From assembly GCA_003635265.1 (NCBI GenBank), contig PYIZ01000036.1, forward strand, positions 1 to 35,986: a stretch of 35,986 bases of DNA, read 5' to 3'. The translations under genes and the position numbers were made by a program. The notes under the pieces were generated by a model. The model was not told the origin of the DNA, searched no databases, and was given only the letters and a program-made list of their open reading frames with translations. Source of the DNA: Candidatus Poribacteria bacterium (GTDB lineage Bacteria > Poribacteria > WGA-4E > PCPOR2b). Of the stretch, positions 7,395 to 16,065 are shown piece after piece. Every line of letters begins with the position of its first letter. Within the stretch, counting starts at the first letter, position 1.

Positions 7395-9110
7395 ATGCAC
7401 ACATTATCAATCCTGCTCAAAGCCAGTTGGCACGGCTGGTTAAATAGTATTCAATACGCCTCAGAGGATAGACAGAAAAAGGGCGCCGAGTTAATCGGCT
7501 TCCTTGTGATGATGGCTGCATTATACCTGATAGGACACATCATCTTCAAAGTAGTCGAACAGCAGGCTGCTTTGAGTCCCGATGCAATCGGGGCTGATAC
7601 CGATAGCCAAACCATACTACGCGCAATCAACATTTGCGTGGGACTCGGTGTGTTCGTCTTGGTGAGAGGTACAATGGAAGACACAATCAAAAAGTTTTAC
7701 GAAGCCACAGATACATCACTGCTTCTGTCGTCATTATCTCCATCAACCGTTTTCGGATTTAAGTTGGTCCAACTCATTGCATCAAGTTTATTGGGCATGG
7801 TGATGTGGCTGTTTCCCCCGTGGATCGCATTTGGACGACTCTTCGATTTACCATGGCATTTCTACATTGGGCTCATCCCAGCCTGTTTCTGCTTGCTTGT
7901 TATCATCGTGACAAGTGTTGTGGTTGTGATGATGTTGGTTATACGCTTTTTTTCTTCACAGCGAATGAAACAGTTCTTAAAAATTGTCGGTGGAATTATC
8001 AGTGCTGCCGCTGGATTTTTTGTCGGGTTCAGTATCTTTATATTTATATCTGAGTGGTCAGATGAGATTGCCGCATTTCTTCTCGAACGATTAAAATTCC
8101 CTACCTCCGACTGGTATCCGCATCTCTGGATAGTGAAGTTCATGATGAGTTGGCTCCCCGAATCAGGGATCCAGCCGTTACGATGGGGAATTCAACTGAT
8201 CGCTGCAAGTATAGTCATACCGTCTTTAAGCGTGTTATTGGCTTCTAAAATCTACCACCGGAGTTGGGAATACGCTAGGCGTGTAGAGTTCAAGCCAAGA
8301 CAGAGCGACAAGAAACGGCAGCGTCCTGCGCTCCTAGGTCGTGGCAAAATCCGCTCAATGATGGCAAAAGATTTCCACGTTTTCCTCCGCCATGAGGGAC
8401 GAGTGATGATGATTGTAATAATAACCTTCGTCCAGTTGATAATGGTATTTATCTTAGTTTATCAGATGCGACCTGATGATAAAATTCGCTATGCTATTTA
8501 TCTGCCGAACTTAGCAGGGATAGCCTTTCAAACCATGATCTACAGCATGTTATTGACAGCCGGATTCTCATGGGGAGGCTGCAAAGCGGATGCGAAAACG
8601 TGGTGGCTCTTAAAATCAAGCTCGATTTCGCCGACGCTGTTGTTCGACAGCAAACTGCTGATCGGAACGCTCTGTGCAGTCACTTACACAGAAGTGTGGC
8701 TTGTCGTAGTATTAATTTTGGCGCAAATACCCGCTCAACTATGGCTGCCGATCCTATTGATGATCGCGGTGATTACGGCGACATCCACAGCGTTCAACAC
8801 AGCAATGGGGACAATGCCTTGGGTCGCAGAAATTGGAGGAACAGATCGGGATTTTAGCAAGCAACCCATCCTTCGACTTGGGACGCTTCTAGTTACAATC
8901 ATTGCTAACCTAATACTGCTCGTTGCGCCCACCATAATCTTACAAATCGGTGTCCTTGGCAAAATGAAGTTCTTTGGTGGAAGACAGAGTGGTTCACTTT
9001 CCACTTTACAGCAACTCACAATTGGGTTTATTCTAATTAGCCTCATCGGTGTGTGGGGTATATCATACCTACTCGGCAGGCAATCCTTACGAAAACTGCT
9101 CTATAGATAG
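7395..9110 (+). CDS. Large multi-pass membrane protein resembling ABC-2-type exporter permeases
   Basis: About 571 residues with roughly 12 hydrophobic segments arranged in two halves around a basic cytoplasmic stretch near residues 285-330 (ARRVEFKPRQSDKKRQR). A second conserved-looking domain begins MAKDFHVFLRHEGR. This layout, with KDFxxFxR before the second half, matches putative ABC exporter permeases whose partner is a separate ATPase. No ATPase gene lies on either side, which is unusual for this class. The start is uncertain: a TTG at 7389 and an ATG at 7395 are both possible, and neither has a clear Shine-Dalgarno sequence. The transported substrate is unknown. Confidence 0.65.
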   Translation: MHTLSILLKASWHGWLNSIQYASEDRQKKGAELIGFLVMMAALYLIGHIIFKVVEQQAALSPDAIGADTDSQTILRAINICVGLGVFVLVRGTMEDTIKKFYEATDTSLLLSSLSPSTVFGFKLVQLIASSLLGMVMWLFPPWIAFGRLFDLPWHFYIGLIPACFCLLVIIVTSVVVVMMLVIRFFSSQRMKQFLKIVGGIISAAAGFFVGFSIFIFISEWSDEIAAFLLERLKFPTSDWYPHLWIVKFMMSWLPESGIQPLRWGIQLIAASIVIPSLSVLLASKIYHRSWEYARRVEFKPRQSDKKRQRPALLGRGKIRSMMAKDFHVFLRHEGRVMMIVIITFVQLIMVFILVYQMRPDDKIRYAIYLPNLAGIAFQTMIYSMLLTAGFSWGGCKADAKTWWLLKSSSISPTLLFDSKLLIGTLCAVTYTEVWLVVVLILAQIPAQLWLPILLMIAVITATSTAFNTAMGTMPWVAEIGGTDRDFSKQPILRLGTLLVTIIANLILLVAPTIILQIGVLGKMKFFGGRQSGSLSTLQQLTIGFILISLIGVWGISYLLGRQSLRKLLYR

Positions 9111-9173
9111 CAACCTAAGGTGAATATCGAATTACGCGCGTTCTCTCTTACCTGCATATCTCCAAGATTTCTG

Positions 9174-9202
9174 TTGAAATAGAACACGAAATATGCTAGA
9201 GT
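9174..9202 (+). promoter_or_regulatory. Predicted promoter of the Gfo/Idh/MocA gene
   Basis: TTGAAA (9174-9179), a 17-base spacer and TAGAGT (9197-9202). The -10 box is imperfect. It lies about 90 bases before the start codon; nothing else stands out in 9111-9288. Confidence 0.4.
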
Positions 9203-9288
9203 CTTATTCGACACACATCAACGTAAAAAGATAAAGCCGTTTTCGGTAAAAATAAAAAAATCGCACAAACCAAATTGGAGGAAATTAG

Positions 9289-10344
9289 ATGGCAGCAACC
9301 GATAAAGTACGAGTCGCAGTTGTTGGTATGGGGATAGGCAAACCTAACGGACGTGCCTTGTCAGCAAACTCACGTGGACAGGTCGTTGCGCTCTGTGATC
9401 TGTTAGAAGATCGCATGCAGGAATTTGCGAAAGAACTGCCGGAAGATGTCAAATTTTACACCGACTACAAACAGATGTGCAAAGATCCAGAAATCGATGC
9501 CGTCTTTGTCGGAACGCCGAATCAGTGGCATGTCCCCGTTGCGTTGGAGGCTGTGCGAAATGGGAAACATGTTATGGTGACTAAGCCACTCGCCGACTCA
9601 GAGGCAGCAGCGAAGGAACTGGTTGCTGAAGCGGAAGCAGCAGGCGTTGTGAACATGATGTCTCTTTCCACCCGCTTCGGTCGGGACTGTCAATATCTCG
9701 GAAGCCTCCAACAGCAAGGATATTTCGGCGAACTCTACTACGCAAGATCCCGCAGCGTCCGGAGAAACGGGATTCCAACTTGGAGCCTCGGATTTATTCA
9801 GAAAGGCGGTGGTGCCTTTCGGGATATGGGTGTGCACGCTCTTGATGCCGTGTGGTGGGTGCTGGGTATGCCTAAACCTGTTGGCGTGTTAGGGACTGCC
9901 GGAGCGAAGTTCGGTCCCTACGGATTGGGCTATTCTGGCAGTACACCTCCACCTAAATCGTTCTACGAGCAGTACGCATCGGACGACTACGGCGGCGGTT
10001 TTATCCGTTTTGAAGACGGCACCGGTTTACAGATTGAAAGTTTCTGGGCATCGCATCAACCGGGCGAATTTCAGATGGAACTGTTTGGCACAGAAGCGGG
10101 TGCTATACTCAATCCACTCACACTCTATCGCATGGAAGACGGTGCCATCCAAGACATCCGTGTTGACCCGCCCCCAGGGCTTGAATCCTGGGATAACATC
10201 GCCGCACATTTTATCGATAGTATCTTGGATGGCAAACCGTGTGCAGCCCCACTTCGTCACGGACTTATCGTGCAGCAGATGATGGAAGCCCTACTCCTGA
10301 GCGCAGAAACAGGGAAGGAAGTGCGAATCGAAACTGATGAGTAG
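9289..10344 (+). CDS. Gfo/Idh/MocA-family oxidoreductase
   Basis: 351 residues. The N-terminal Rossmann domain starts VRVAVVGMGIGKPNG, with the acidic end of strand 2 at ALCDLLEDR, and continues AVFVGTPNQWHVPVALEA. The C-terminal domain has the dimer-sheet region with GGGAFRDMGVHALDAVWWVLG, holding the usual Asp and His of the active site. These enzymes oxidise or reduce sugars, inositols or their derivatives with NAD(P). Two departures are visible. The glycine motif is G-M-G-I-G-K-P, not GxGxxG followed by a helix. The conserved EKP reads T-K-P (MVTKPLA), which keeps the Lys. GGAGG precedes the ATG by 7 bases. The substrate is unknown. Confidence 0.88.
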   Translation: MAATDKVRVAVVGMGIGKPNGRALSANSRGQVVALCDLLEDRMQEFAKELPEDVKFYTDYKQMCKDPEIDAVFVGTPNQWHVPVALEAVRNGKHVMVTKPLADSEAAAKELVAEAEAAGVVNMMSLSTRFGRDCQYLGSLQQQGYFGELYYARSRSVRRNGIPTWSLGFIQKGGGAFRDMGVHALDAVWWVLGMPKPVGVLGTAGAKFGPYGLGYSGSTPPPKSFYEQYASDDYGGGFIRFEDGTGLQIESFWASHQPGEFQMELFGTEAGAILNPLTLYRMEDGAIQDIRVDPPPGLESWDNIAAHFIDSILDGKPCAAPLRHGLIVQQMMEALLLSAETGKEVRIETDE

Positions 10345-10374
10345 GAGCCGGCTTTGATGACCTGCTAACTTATT

Positions 10375-10402
10375 GTAGGGAACGCAGATCTGCGTTCCCT
10401 AC
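10375..10402. repeat. Perfect 28-bp palindrome (14-bp arms, no spacer)
   Basis: GTAGGGAACGCAGA (10375-10388) is followed directly by its exact complement TCTGCGTTCCCTAC (10389-10402). It lies 30 bases past the end of the oxidoreductase gene. No T-run follows. Palindromes of this kind are often genome-wide intergenic repeats, but only one copy is in this window. Confidence 0.75.
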
Positions 10403-10476
10403 GAGGCACCAAATTTGATTTTACCATAAGCAAATCCTGATAATTTCTTTAGCTCTATCCAATTCCAAATCCTCAT

Positions 10477-10506
10477 TTGCAAATTTCTATGGAACTGTGG
10501 TATAAT
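10477..10506 (+). promoter_or_regulatory. Predicted promoter of the ferredoxin fusion gene
   Basis: TTGCAA (10477-10482), an 18-base spacer and a perfect TATAAT (10501-10506), placing the transcript start about 60 bases before the ATG at 10575. Confidence 0.55.
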
Positions 10507-10574
10507 TTGAGCAACCAAATTTACCGAGATTATAGACAACTAAAAAGATCAGATGTGTCCGAGGAGAGATAGAA

Positions 10575-11810
10575 ATGGCTTACGTAATTGCCGAACCCTG
10601 CGTTGACGTTATGGATACGGCGTGCGTTGATGTGTGTCCGGTCGATTGTATTCATACGAAAGAAGGGGAAAAGCAGCTCTATATTAACCCCGCCGAATGT
10701 ATTGATTGTGCAGCATGCGAACCTGCGTGTCCAGTCACCGCAATTTTCATACTTGACGATGTGCCAGAGCAGTGGACCTCTTATGTTGAATTAAATGAAA
10801 AATTCTTTGAGGATTTTGTTAAACCGACAAAAGCGGGGGCAGCAGAAGGAGAAGACGGCGCAGCCGCAGCAGACGAAGATAAAATTGGAATCGAAGAATT
10901 TGTACAAACTATCGAGTCACCCAAGTCTTCGATTCGTCCCATATTTCGTCCGTTTGTTATGCTCTCCCAGCTTGTGCTAGGTGCCTTCGACGCGAAATTT
11001 AAGCGTGAACTTGAGGAGATGGCTCAGAATCCGGTTATCTTCAGTGCACCCATTTCAACGGGAATTAACAGCCTCATCAATTTAACACTTTATCCACTTG
11101 TACTTTTCCTCCTTTTCTCCGGCGGGAATCTAGGATCTGCCCTGTTTACTGGCAAAGGGAACTTTGCGATTTTCCTCGGCGTTATCTTGGCGGTACTTGA
11201 GGGGCTCTATCGATTTAGAGACGATCTCGCCACGACGGACAGCGAAGAGCCCTCTCGATATGGGGCTTCGATATACGGTTGGATACCATCGCTAGTTTTC
11301 CGCCTATTGTTGCCAGCGTTGCGACCAGTGCTTGTAACAGAACCCACCTCACCGCGCTCAACTATGCCGGGGGCTGTCCTCACCGATGGACCTATTTATC
11401 AAGAGGATGTCCGTGAACGGTATCGCCGTTACGGGATGTTAAACCGGATGGAAGAACAAGTTGATCGTTATGTCATCGAGATTGAGTTCCCGCGCTGGGT
11501 GCCTGATTCTACATATAAGCGGAAATACAATCTCCCAGATCGGATGCCGGATTACACATATCAAGTCAGCCTCGGCGAAGGTACGGTCGATGTAGAAACC
11601 AAGTTAGAGGACCCTCGGTTTGCCGAAGTAGCAGGGCGCATCAGTTCGTTCCCCCTTGGATTCAACAACGTGTTTCGCATTGAAGCGCAGCCCGAAGACT
11701 TTCAGGCGATGCTGCGGGATAAGGTGTTGCAGATCATCGTTCCGAAATCAGGTAAGGTCGAAGATCTCGTTATTGACCGTCCGATCCACTATGCGAAAAT
11801 TAAGGGATAG
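10575..11810 (+). CDS. Seven-iron-type ferredoxin fused to membrane segments and an Hsp20-like C-terminal domain
   Basis: 411 residues. Residues 1-75 read as an FdxA-type ferredoxin: Cys9, Cys17, Cys21, Cys25 and then Cys42, Cys45, Cys48, Cys52. This is the spacing of [3Fe-4S]/[4Fe-4S] ferredoxins, where Cys25 would be the free one, followed by the usual DDVPEQW. An acidic, Ala-rich linker follows (about 87-105). Two hydrophobic segments lie near 165-185 and 195-213, with a possible third near 234-254. The last part (about 295-392) looks like an alpha-crystallin/Hsp20 fold: RYVIEIEFPRWV, FRIEAQPED, and a closing DKVLQIIVPKSG. Ordinary FdxA is about 105 residues, so this is a large fusion. It has its own promoter and terminator. 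The role is unknown; membrane-tethered electron transfer is one reading. Confidence 0.75.
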   Translation: MAYVIAEPCVDVMDTACVDVCPVDCIHTKEGEKQLYINPAECIDCAACEPACPVTAIFILDDVPEQWTSYVELNEKFFEDFVKPTKAGAAEGEDGAAAADEDKIGIEEFVQTIESPKSSIRPIFRPFVMLSQLVLGAFDAKFKRELEEMAQNPVIFSAPISTGINSLINLTLYPLVLFLLFSGGNLGSALFTGKGNFAIFLGVILAVLEGLYRFRDDLATTDSEEPSRYGASIYGWIPSLVFRLLLPALRPVLVTEPTSPRSTMPGAVLTDGPIYQEDVRERYRRYGMLNRMEEQVDRYVIEIEFPRWVPDSTYKRKYNLPDRMPDYTYQVSLGEGTVDVETKLEDPRFAEVAGRISSFPLGFNNVFRIEAQPEDFQAMLRDKVLQIIVPKSGKVEDLVIDRPIHYAKIKG

Positions 11811-11832
11811 TTGCGATAATTCCGAACTCAAG

Positions 11833-11877
11833 AAGCGGAATCTGGAGGATCCCTCCGGGTTCCGCTTTTTTATTTTT
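11833..11877 (+). terminator. Rho-independent terminator of the ferredoxin fusion gene
   Basis: A 16-bp stem runs from 11833-11848 to 11852-11867. Two positions pair only as G-U, showing it works as RNA. A three-base loop closes the stem, and a T-rich run (TTTTTTATTTTT) follows. Confidence 0.9.
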
Positions 11878-11964
11878 CGCACAGAAGTAATCCACCAACG
11901 GTCAAAACAAGGTTGCCCATGATGTATTGAAAACCAATGGACATACCTCTAATTGAAATATCAC

Positions 11965-13242
11965 ATGCCTAAACCCTACAAAACTCCTGAATGGGAAACA
12001 GAAGGGTTTAACCATATCTGGTTGCCCTACACACAGATGCAGACCGCATCGCTGCCGCTGCCGGTTATCTCTGCCAACGGTGTTCGGTTGACCCTAGCTA
12101 ATGGCAGGGAATTGATTGACGGCATCGCGTCATGGTGGTGCACCTGTCATGGATACCAACACCCCCATCTGGTAAAAGAGATCTCAAGCCAGCTTGATAA
12201 GTTGGCCCACGTCATGTTTGCGGGACTTGCCCACGAGCCGGCTTATACGCTTGCCCGTCGCCTCGTCTCCATCGGACCAAAAGGATTAAGTCGCGTTTTC
12301 TTTTCTGATTCCGGATCAATAGCCGTTGAAGTGGCGATGAAAATGGCAGCACAGTTTTGGTCTAACCGAAAGGAACCGGATAAGCGCAAGTTTATCTGTT
12401 TTCGGAACGGTTATCACGGGGATACCATGGGCGGCATGTCACTCGCCGACCCTGAAACGGGGATGCACCGGACGCTGAATCACTATATGCCTGAACAGTA
12501 CGTTTTCGACATCCCTAACAGCAGAACAGATCTGGCTGCGCTCGCGGAATCACTAGAGGAGATCAAAGAAACAGTGGCAGGGCTTGTGATCGAACCGCTG
12601 GTTCAAGCAGCAGGAGGAATGAAGTTCCATTCTCCCGAAACAGTTGCTGAAATCCATCAACTCTGTAAGGAGCACCAGATCCTGTTCATCGCCGATGAAA
12701 TTGCCACCGGATTCGGGCGCACCGGTTCTATGTTCGCCTGCTTGGAAGCGGACATCACACCCGATATCATGTGTCTAGGTAAGGCACTCACCGGCGGTAT
12801 GATGGGGTTGGCTGCGACGTTAGCCACAGAGGAGGTGTTTGAAGCCTTCCTCTCAGATCGGCTAGAAACCGCACTGATGCACGGTCCCACATTTATGGCG
12901 AATCCACTCGCATGTGCCGCCGCCAACGCCTCGCTGGATCTCTTTGAAGATGAACCCCGTCTCGCACAAATCCAAGCAATCGAAACGCAGTTACAAGAAG
13001 AACTGAAACGGTGCCATAAACTGGGGAATGTCACCGATGTGAGGGTGAAGGGCGCTGTCGGTGTCGTCCAGCTGTCCAATACGAGCGGGGAATATATACT
13101 TGCGCTCCGGCAGCGGTTTATAAAGGAGAGTGTGTGGCTCAGACCGTTTAGCGATGTCGTTTATATCATGCCGGCTTTTACAATTTCGACAACAGAGCTA
13201 ACGCAATTAACTGATGCGGTGTTTAAGGTCTTAGCGGCATAG
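11965..13242 (+). CDS. bioA: Adenosylmethionine-8-amino-7-oxononanoate aminotransferase
   Basis: About 425 residues, the family's usual size. BioA moves the amino group of S-adenosylmethionine to KAPA to make DAPA in biotin synthesis, using PLP. Signature blocks are HIWLPYTQM near the start (the Tyr favours KAPA/SAM over other class III aminotransferases), GIASWWCTCHGY, GYHGDTMGGMSL, IADEIATGFGRTG (Asp that holds the PLP ring nitrogen), CLGKALTGG (Schiff-base Lys), and HGPTFMANPLACAAA. The start is taken as the ATG at 11965; a TTG lies at 11953. Neither has a clear ribosome site. No other biotin gene is in the window, so bioA is unlinked here. Confidence 0.92.
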   Translation: MPKPYKTPEWETEGFNHIWLPYTQMQTASLPLPVISANGVRLTLANGRELIDGIASWWCTCHGYQHPHLVKEISSQLDKLAHVMFAGLAHEPAYTLARRLVSIGPKGLSRVFFSDSGSIAVEVAMKMAAQFWSNRKEPDKRKFICFRNGYHGDTMGGMSLADPETGMHRTLNHYMPEQYVFDIPNSRTDLAALAESLEEIKETVAGLVIEPLVQAAGGMKFHSPETVAEIHQLCKEHQILFIADEIATGFGRTGSMFACLEADITPDIMCLGKALTGGMMGLAATLATEEVFEAFLSDRLETALMHGPTFMANPLACAAANASLDLFEDEPRLAQIQAIETQLQEELKRCHKLGNVTDVRVKGAVGVVQLSNTSGEYILALRQRFIKESVWLRPFSDVVYIMPAFTISTTELTQLTDAVFKVLAA

Positions 13243-13273
13243 TTAAATTCTGTTCCTTCTGCCTCACCCCACC

Positions 13274-14986
13274 CTACTGTGCTTTATGAGACGAATCAGG
13301 GGACTTTGCACTCAAATCATCGAAGAACAGATCAAAATGCGCGAGACACGCAGCGTCTGGCTGCTCGACCCCATAAGTGCTCGCCGTAATCCCCAACTGC
13401 AACGCGGGATATTCCCGATGCAGATAATCAGCAAACTGAAAAAGCCATCGATAGATCGCGCCGATTGACTCAGCGCGTGTATAATGCTGATGCCCCAGCG
13501 CATCGCATCCTTTTAATAGGTTATGCTGTGAACCCAAAATCGGGCGATCCAAGATAAGCAGATCCGTCTCCGTTTCCTGAAGCAACGTTTTTACAGCTTG
13601 TGTGAGATAATAACCATAATCGCTCAAAACACAATAAATCACCGGGACGGCTTCGTGAGTTGTGGACTGCTGCGTTTCTCCCTCGTCTTGTTCCCCTTCT
13701 CTGTCCATATCGTGATTTTTCGGCACTGCCGGCCATCGGAACACCGGCACCGGTGCAAATTGCCACTCCGGATGATCCAAAATAGATGTGTGAATCTCAG
13801 CAACCGGGAGCCGGATCCCGAACTTACCCCCGCCTTCATGCACCTGCCGACTTATCTGTTTTATACTTTGCAGGTCTTCGATGTTCCAGTCATAATCAAG
13901 GGCAATTAAGTCCCCGGGACGCATTGCACCTATTGACCTCTCTAATTCAGTTTCCAGTGTTATCCATTGAATTTCAGGGATATGCAATTTCGCATCTCTA
14001 GAATATGATGGAATATACGCCAAGCCATCCTGCGTAATCTTTTCAATCGTAGCTTGGAGCCCACCTTCAAAGAGCATCGTCCAGACCTTGGGGGTGTTTA
14101 CTGACCGACTTGGCGGCACTCGGATTTCAGCCCCATTAATAGCTGTTGTTGGTCTTAAACCAATCGACACAGCTTCGCGATCTGAATAGACCGCGTAATA
14201 TTTGAGGATCCCTGCACCCTCGTTACCTAACACTACACCGCCATTGATGTCGGCATTACCTATTAGAATAAAGGGATCTGATGTGCCTCCTTCCCAAGGC
14301 GTTGGCAGCGGTTCCTCTAGTATTCCTGACATTCCGTACTGCCAGACTTGAAGGCTGTCCTCCCGTCCCGCAAACAGAGGTAGAGACTCAATTACTACAT
14401 TCTCTATAAAAAACGCTGAATCTGTCAGATTCTGAATTGTCAGCCATTTGCGAATTACCGGCAGATCGGGGGAAATTTCGTAGTGAATCCACAGATAAAA
14501 AGTTGGTTTCGCTTCCTCGACTGAATTATGAGTGAATTGAACCGTAACTCGCTTGCTCCCGCCAATTTTCTGGGCAATTTGATAATCGTTGTAAGTCAGC
14601 AGGCTGCTATCCCCAGAAAAGATAATCTCCCCAATCCGAAACCGAAATTCCTCGCTCGGTCGATCTATATAGTTTTGTCCTGATCCTTTGTGAGCGTAAT
14701 GGATAGTCTGAATCTTGTGGGCCTCTTGATTCAAACGCAGCCAGCGTTCTACGGAGTCATTGCCCATGTAAAGCACATGCGCTTTTTGATCGAAACCGGC
14801 ATAGGTGCCAATCTTCCTTAACGGTTTGAGTTGCGCCCTCAGATCAGCGATCGAAACCGTATTCTGCTCCTTACCGCTGCCTCCGGCGCAGCCAATACAG
14901 ATCAGAAAGATGGGTATGTAAAGCAACTTTAGGCAGGAAACATGAGACGCGCGAATTCTTAGGAAGTGGGAATTTAGATGTGTCAT
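13274..14986 (-). CDS. Lipoprotein with alpha-galactosidase (GH36)-like architecture
   Basis: About 570 residues. The N-terminus has a hydrophobic stretch ending LICIGC-AGGSGKE, a probable lipobox with Cys at -3 (atypical) and a flexible linker after it. The middle (about 100-330) reads like the beta-rich N-domain of GH36 enzymes, with PVIRKWLTIQNLT and later GNEGAGILKYY. After it comes a TIM-barrel-like part with IALDYDWNIEDL, VHEGGGKFGIRLP and LLILDRPILG, where the Asp is at the place of the GH36 nucleophile. The barrel ends early, near FDLFFDDLSAKS, so activity is not certain. The start is probably at 14986 (MTHLNS), with earlier in-frame starts possible. It is last in a three-gene minus-strand unit. 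Confidence 0.55.
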   Translation of the reverse strand: MTHLNSHFLRIRASHVSCLKLLYIPIFLICIGCAGGSGKEQNTVSIADLRAQLKPLRKIGTYAGFDQKAHVLYMGNDSVERWLRLNQEAHKIQTIHYAHKGSGQNYIDRPSEEFRFRIGEIIFSGDSSLLTYNDYQIAQKIGGSKRVTVQFTHNSVEEAKPTFYLWIHYEISPDLPVIRKWLTIQNLTDSAFFIENVVIESLPLFAGREDSLQVWQYGMSGILEEPLPTPWEGGTSDPFILIGNADINGGVVLGNEGAGILKYYAVYSDREAVSIGLRPTTAINGAEIRVPPSRSVNTPKVWTMLFEGGLQATIEKITQDGLAYIPSYSRDAKLHIPEIQWITLETELERSIGAMRPGDLIALDYDWNIEDLQSIKQISRQVHEGGGKFGIRLPVAEIHTSILDHPEWQFAPVPVFRWPAVPKNHDMDREGEQDEGETQQSTTHEAVPVIYCVLSDYGYYLTQAVKTLLQETETDLLILDRPILGSQHNLLKGCDALGHQHYTRAESIGAIYRWLFQFADYLHREYPALQLGITASTYGVEQPDAACLAHFDLFFDDLSAKSPDSSHKAQ

Positions 14987-15065
14987 GCCATTTTCACTCG
15001 GCATTTTCAAATAGATGGGGTAATGATTAGCAATGAAATGTTATCGTCCGCACAGGTCAAACGGA

Positions 15066-16052
15066 CTAGCCCAAAGCCTCTATGATGAGAGAATATAGCT
15101 TCGGAACAGTCCGATCAAAATCCCCGGAAATATGGTAACTCTCGCCGCCATCTTTCACAGTGCGGACAAGGATTGTTTTTTTGGGACGGTGGTAGTAGTG
15201 GGCATCTGTCGGACTGCCTTCCTCCCGGAAATCGGAGAATTCAATTAGATCAAAGTTCGCTGTGGTGAAATGCCGGATCTCCTCCCCGCGTTGTGCGGCG
15301 ATGTTTCGCGCCATCGACAGGCTCTTGAGATAGACCTCTGGTCCCATCACCGCTGAACCTAAGTTCAGAAACACGCCCCCTTCTAACTTCGAGACGCTGT
15401 GGGCGAAGCGCAGGAAGTCCTCGCCGGTTGTGTAGCCCATCGCAGCGTAATCGGCAGCGGAGTGTTGATCAATGATATCGTAGCCGATTCCCTTATGCAC
15501 AGTCATCGGAACCCCCAAACGATACGCCGCCGCGAACATGCTAATCTCTCGGTGTGGAAACTTGACAGCACGCTCTTCATTTTGAATGAGCCGACCGACC
15601 GCCTCGCCGAAGCCGATTTTGTCGTGATAGCCGCGAGTGATTGCATCGTTGATGTAACGTCCGGTCTCCTCCCAGTTACCAAACTTTCCATCCCAGATAT
15701 ACCGTTCCACATCCTCCAGCGTCGCACCGATCAAGGCAAGTTCAAAATCGTGGATGGCGCCAGCACCATTCGTCGCCAGATGGGTGAGGACGCCGCGTTC
15801 CATCAGATCGATGATATAGCGTGAATTGCCCCGTCGCATGACGTGCGCGCCCATCATCCATATCACCTGTTTTCCCGCCTGATGGGCTTGAATTATTCGA
15901 TTCGCCACTATCCGCAAATCATCGTTTTCATACGACGGCGTCTCCGCATCCAACGGGTAGATGTCTGCGACCGTCATTTTATGTTCCCGTTCAACTAACG
16001 GAAGAATCTTTAACTGTGTCCGATCCAATTTTGAATAAACCACAAGCTGCAA
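15066..16052 (-). CDS. Conserved protein, deoxyhypusine-synthase-like NAD-binding family suspected
   Basis: 328 residues. I recognise a family pattern: ILPLVEREHKMTV near the start, then MMGAHVMRRGNSRYIIDLMERG, THLATNGAGAIHDFELALIG, DGKFGNWEETGRYIN, TVHKGIGYDIIDQH, and GGVFLNLGSAVMGPEVYLKSLSMARN. This resembles bacterial proteins loosely grouped with deoxyhypusine synthase, which have a Rossmann-like fold and bind NAD. No eIF5A-like substrate is expected in bacteria, so its reaction is unknown. The start is a TTG at 16052, or a GTG at 16043 that sits better behind the G-rich GGGGGAT. It begins 13 bases after the hydroxyacid dehydrogenase gene ends, so the two are almost surely cotranscribed. 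Confidence 0.55.
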   Translation of the reverse strand: MQLVVYSKLDRTQLKILPLVEREHKMTVADIYPLDAETPSYENDDLRIVANRIIQAHQAGKQVIWMMGAHVMRRGNSRYIIDLMERGVLTHLATNGAGAIHDFELALIGATLEDVERYIWDGKFGNWEETGRYINDAITRGYHDKIGFGEAVGRLIQNEERAVKFPHREISMFAAAYRLGVPMTVHKGIGYDIIDQHSAADYAAMGYTTGEDFLRFAHSVSKLEGGVFLNLGSAVMGPEVYLKSLSMARNIAAQRGEEIRHFTTANFDLIEFSDFREEGSPTDAHYYHRPKKTILVRTVKDGGESYHISGDFDRTVPKLYSLIIEALG

Positions 16053-16065
16053 ATCCCCCTGATTT

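Noticed and set aside
12657..13079. 140-residue minus-strand frame inside bioA
   Set aside because: Shadow of bioA; Ser-rich with no motif.
15399..15824. 141-residue plus-strand frame inside the deoxyhypusine-synthase-like gene
   Set aside because: Antisense shadow; no ribosome site or family motif.
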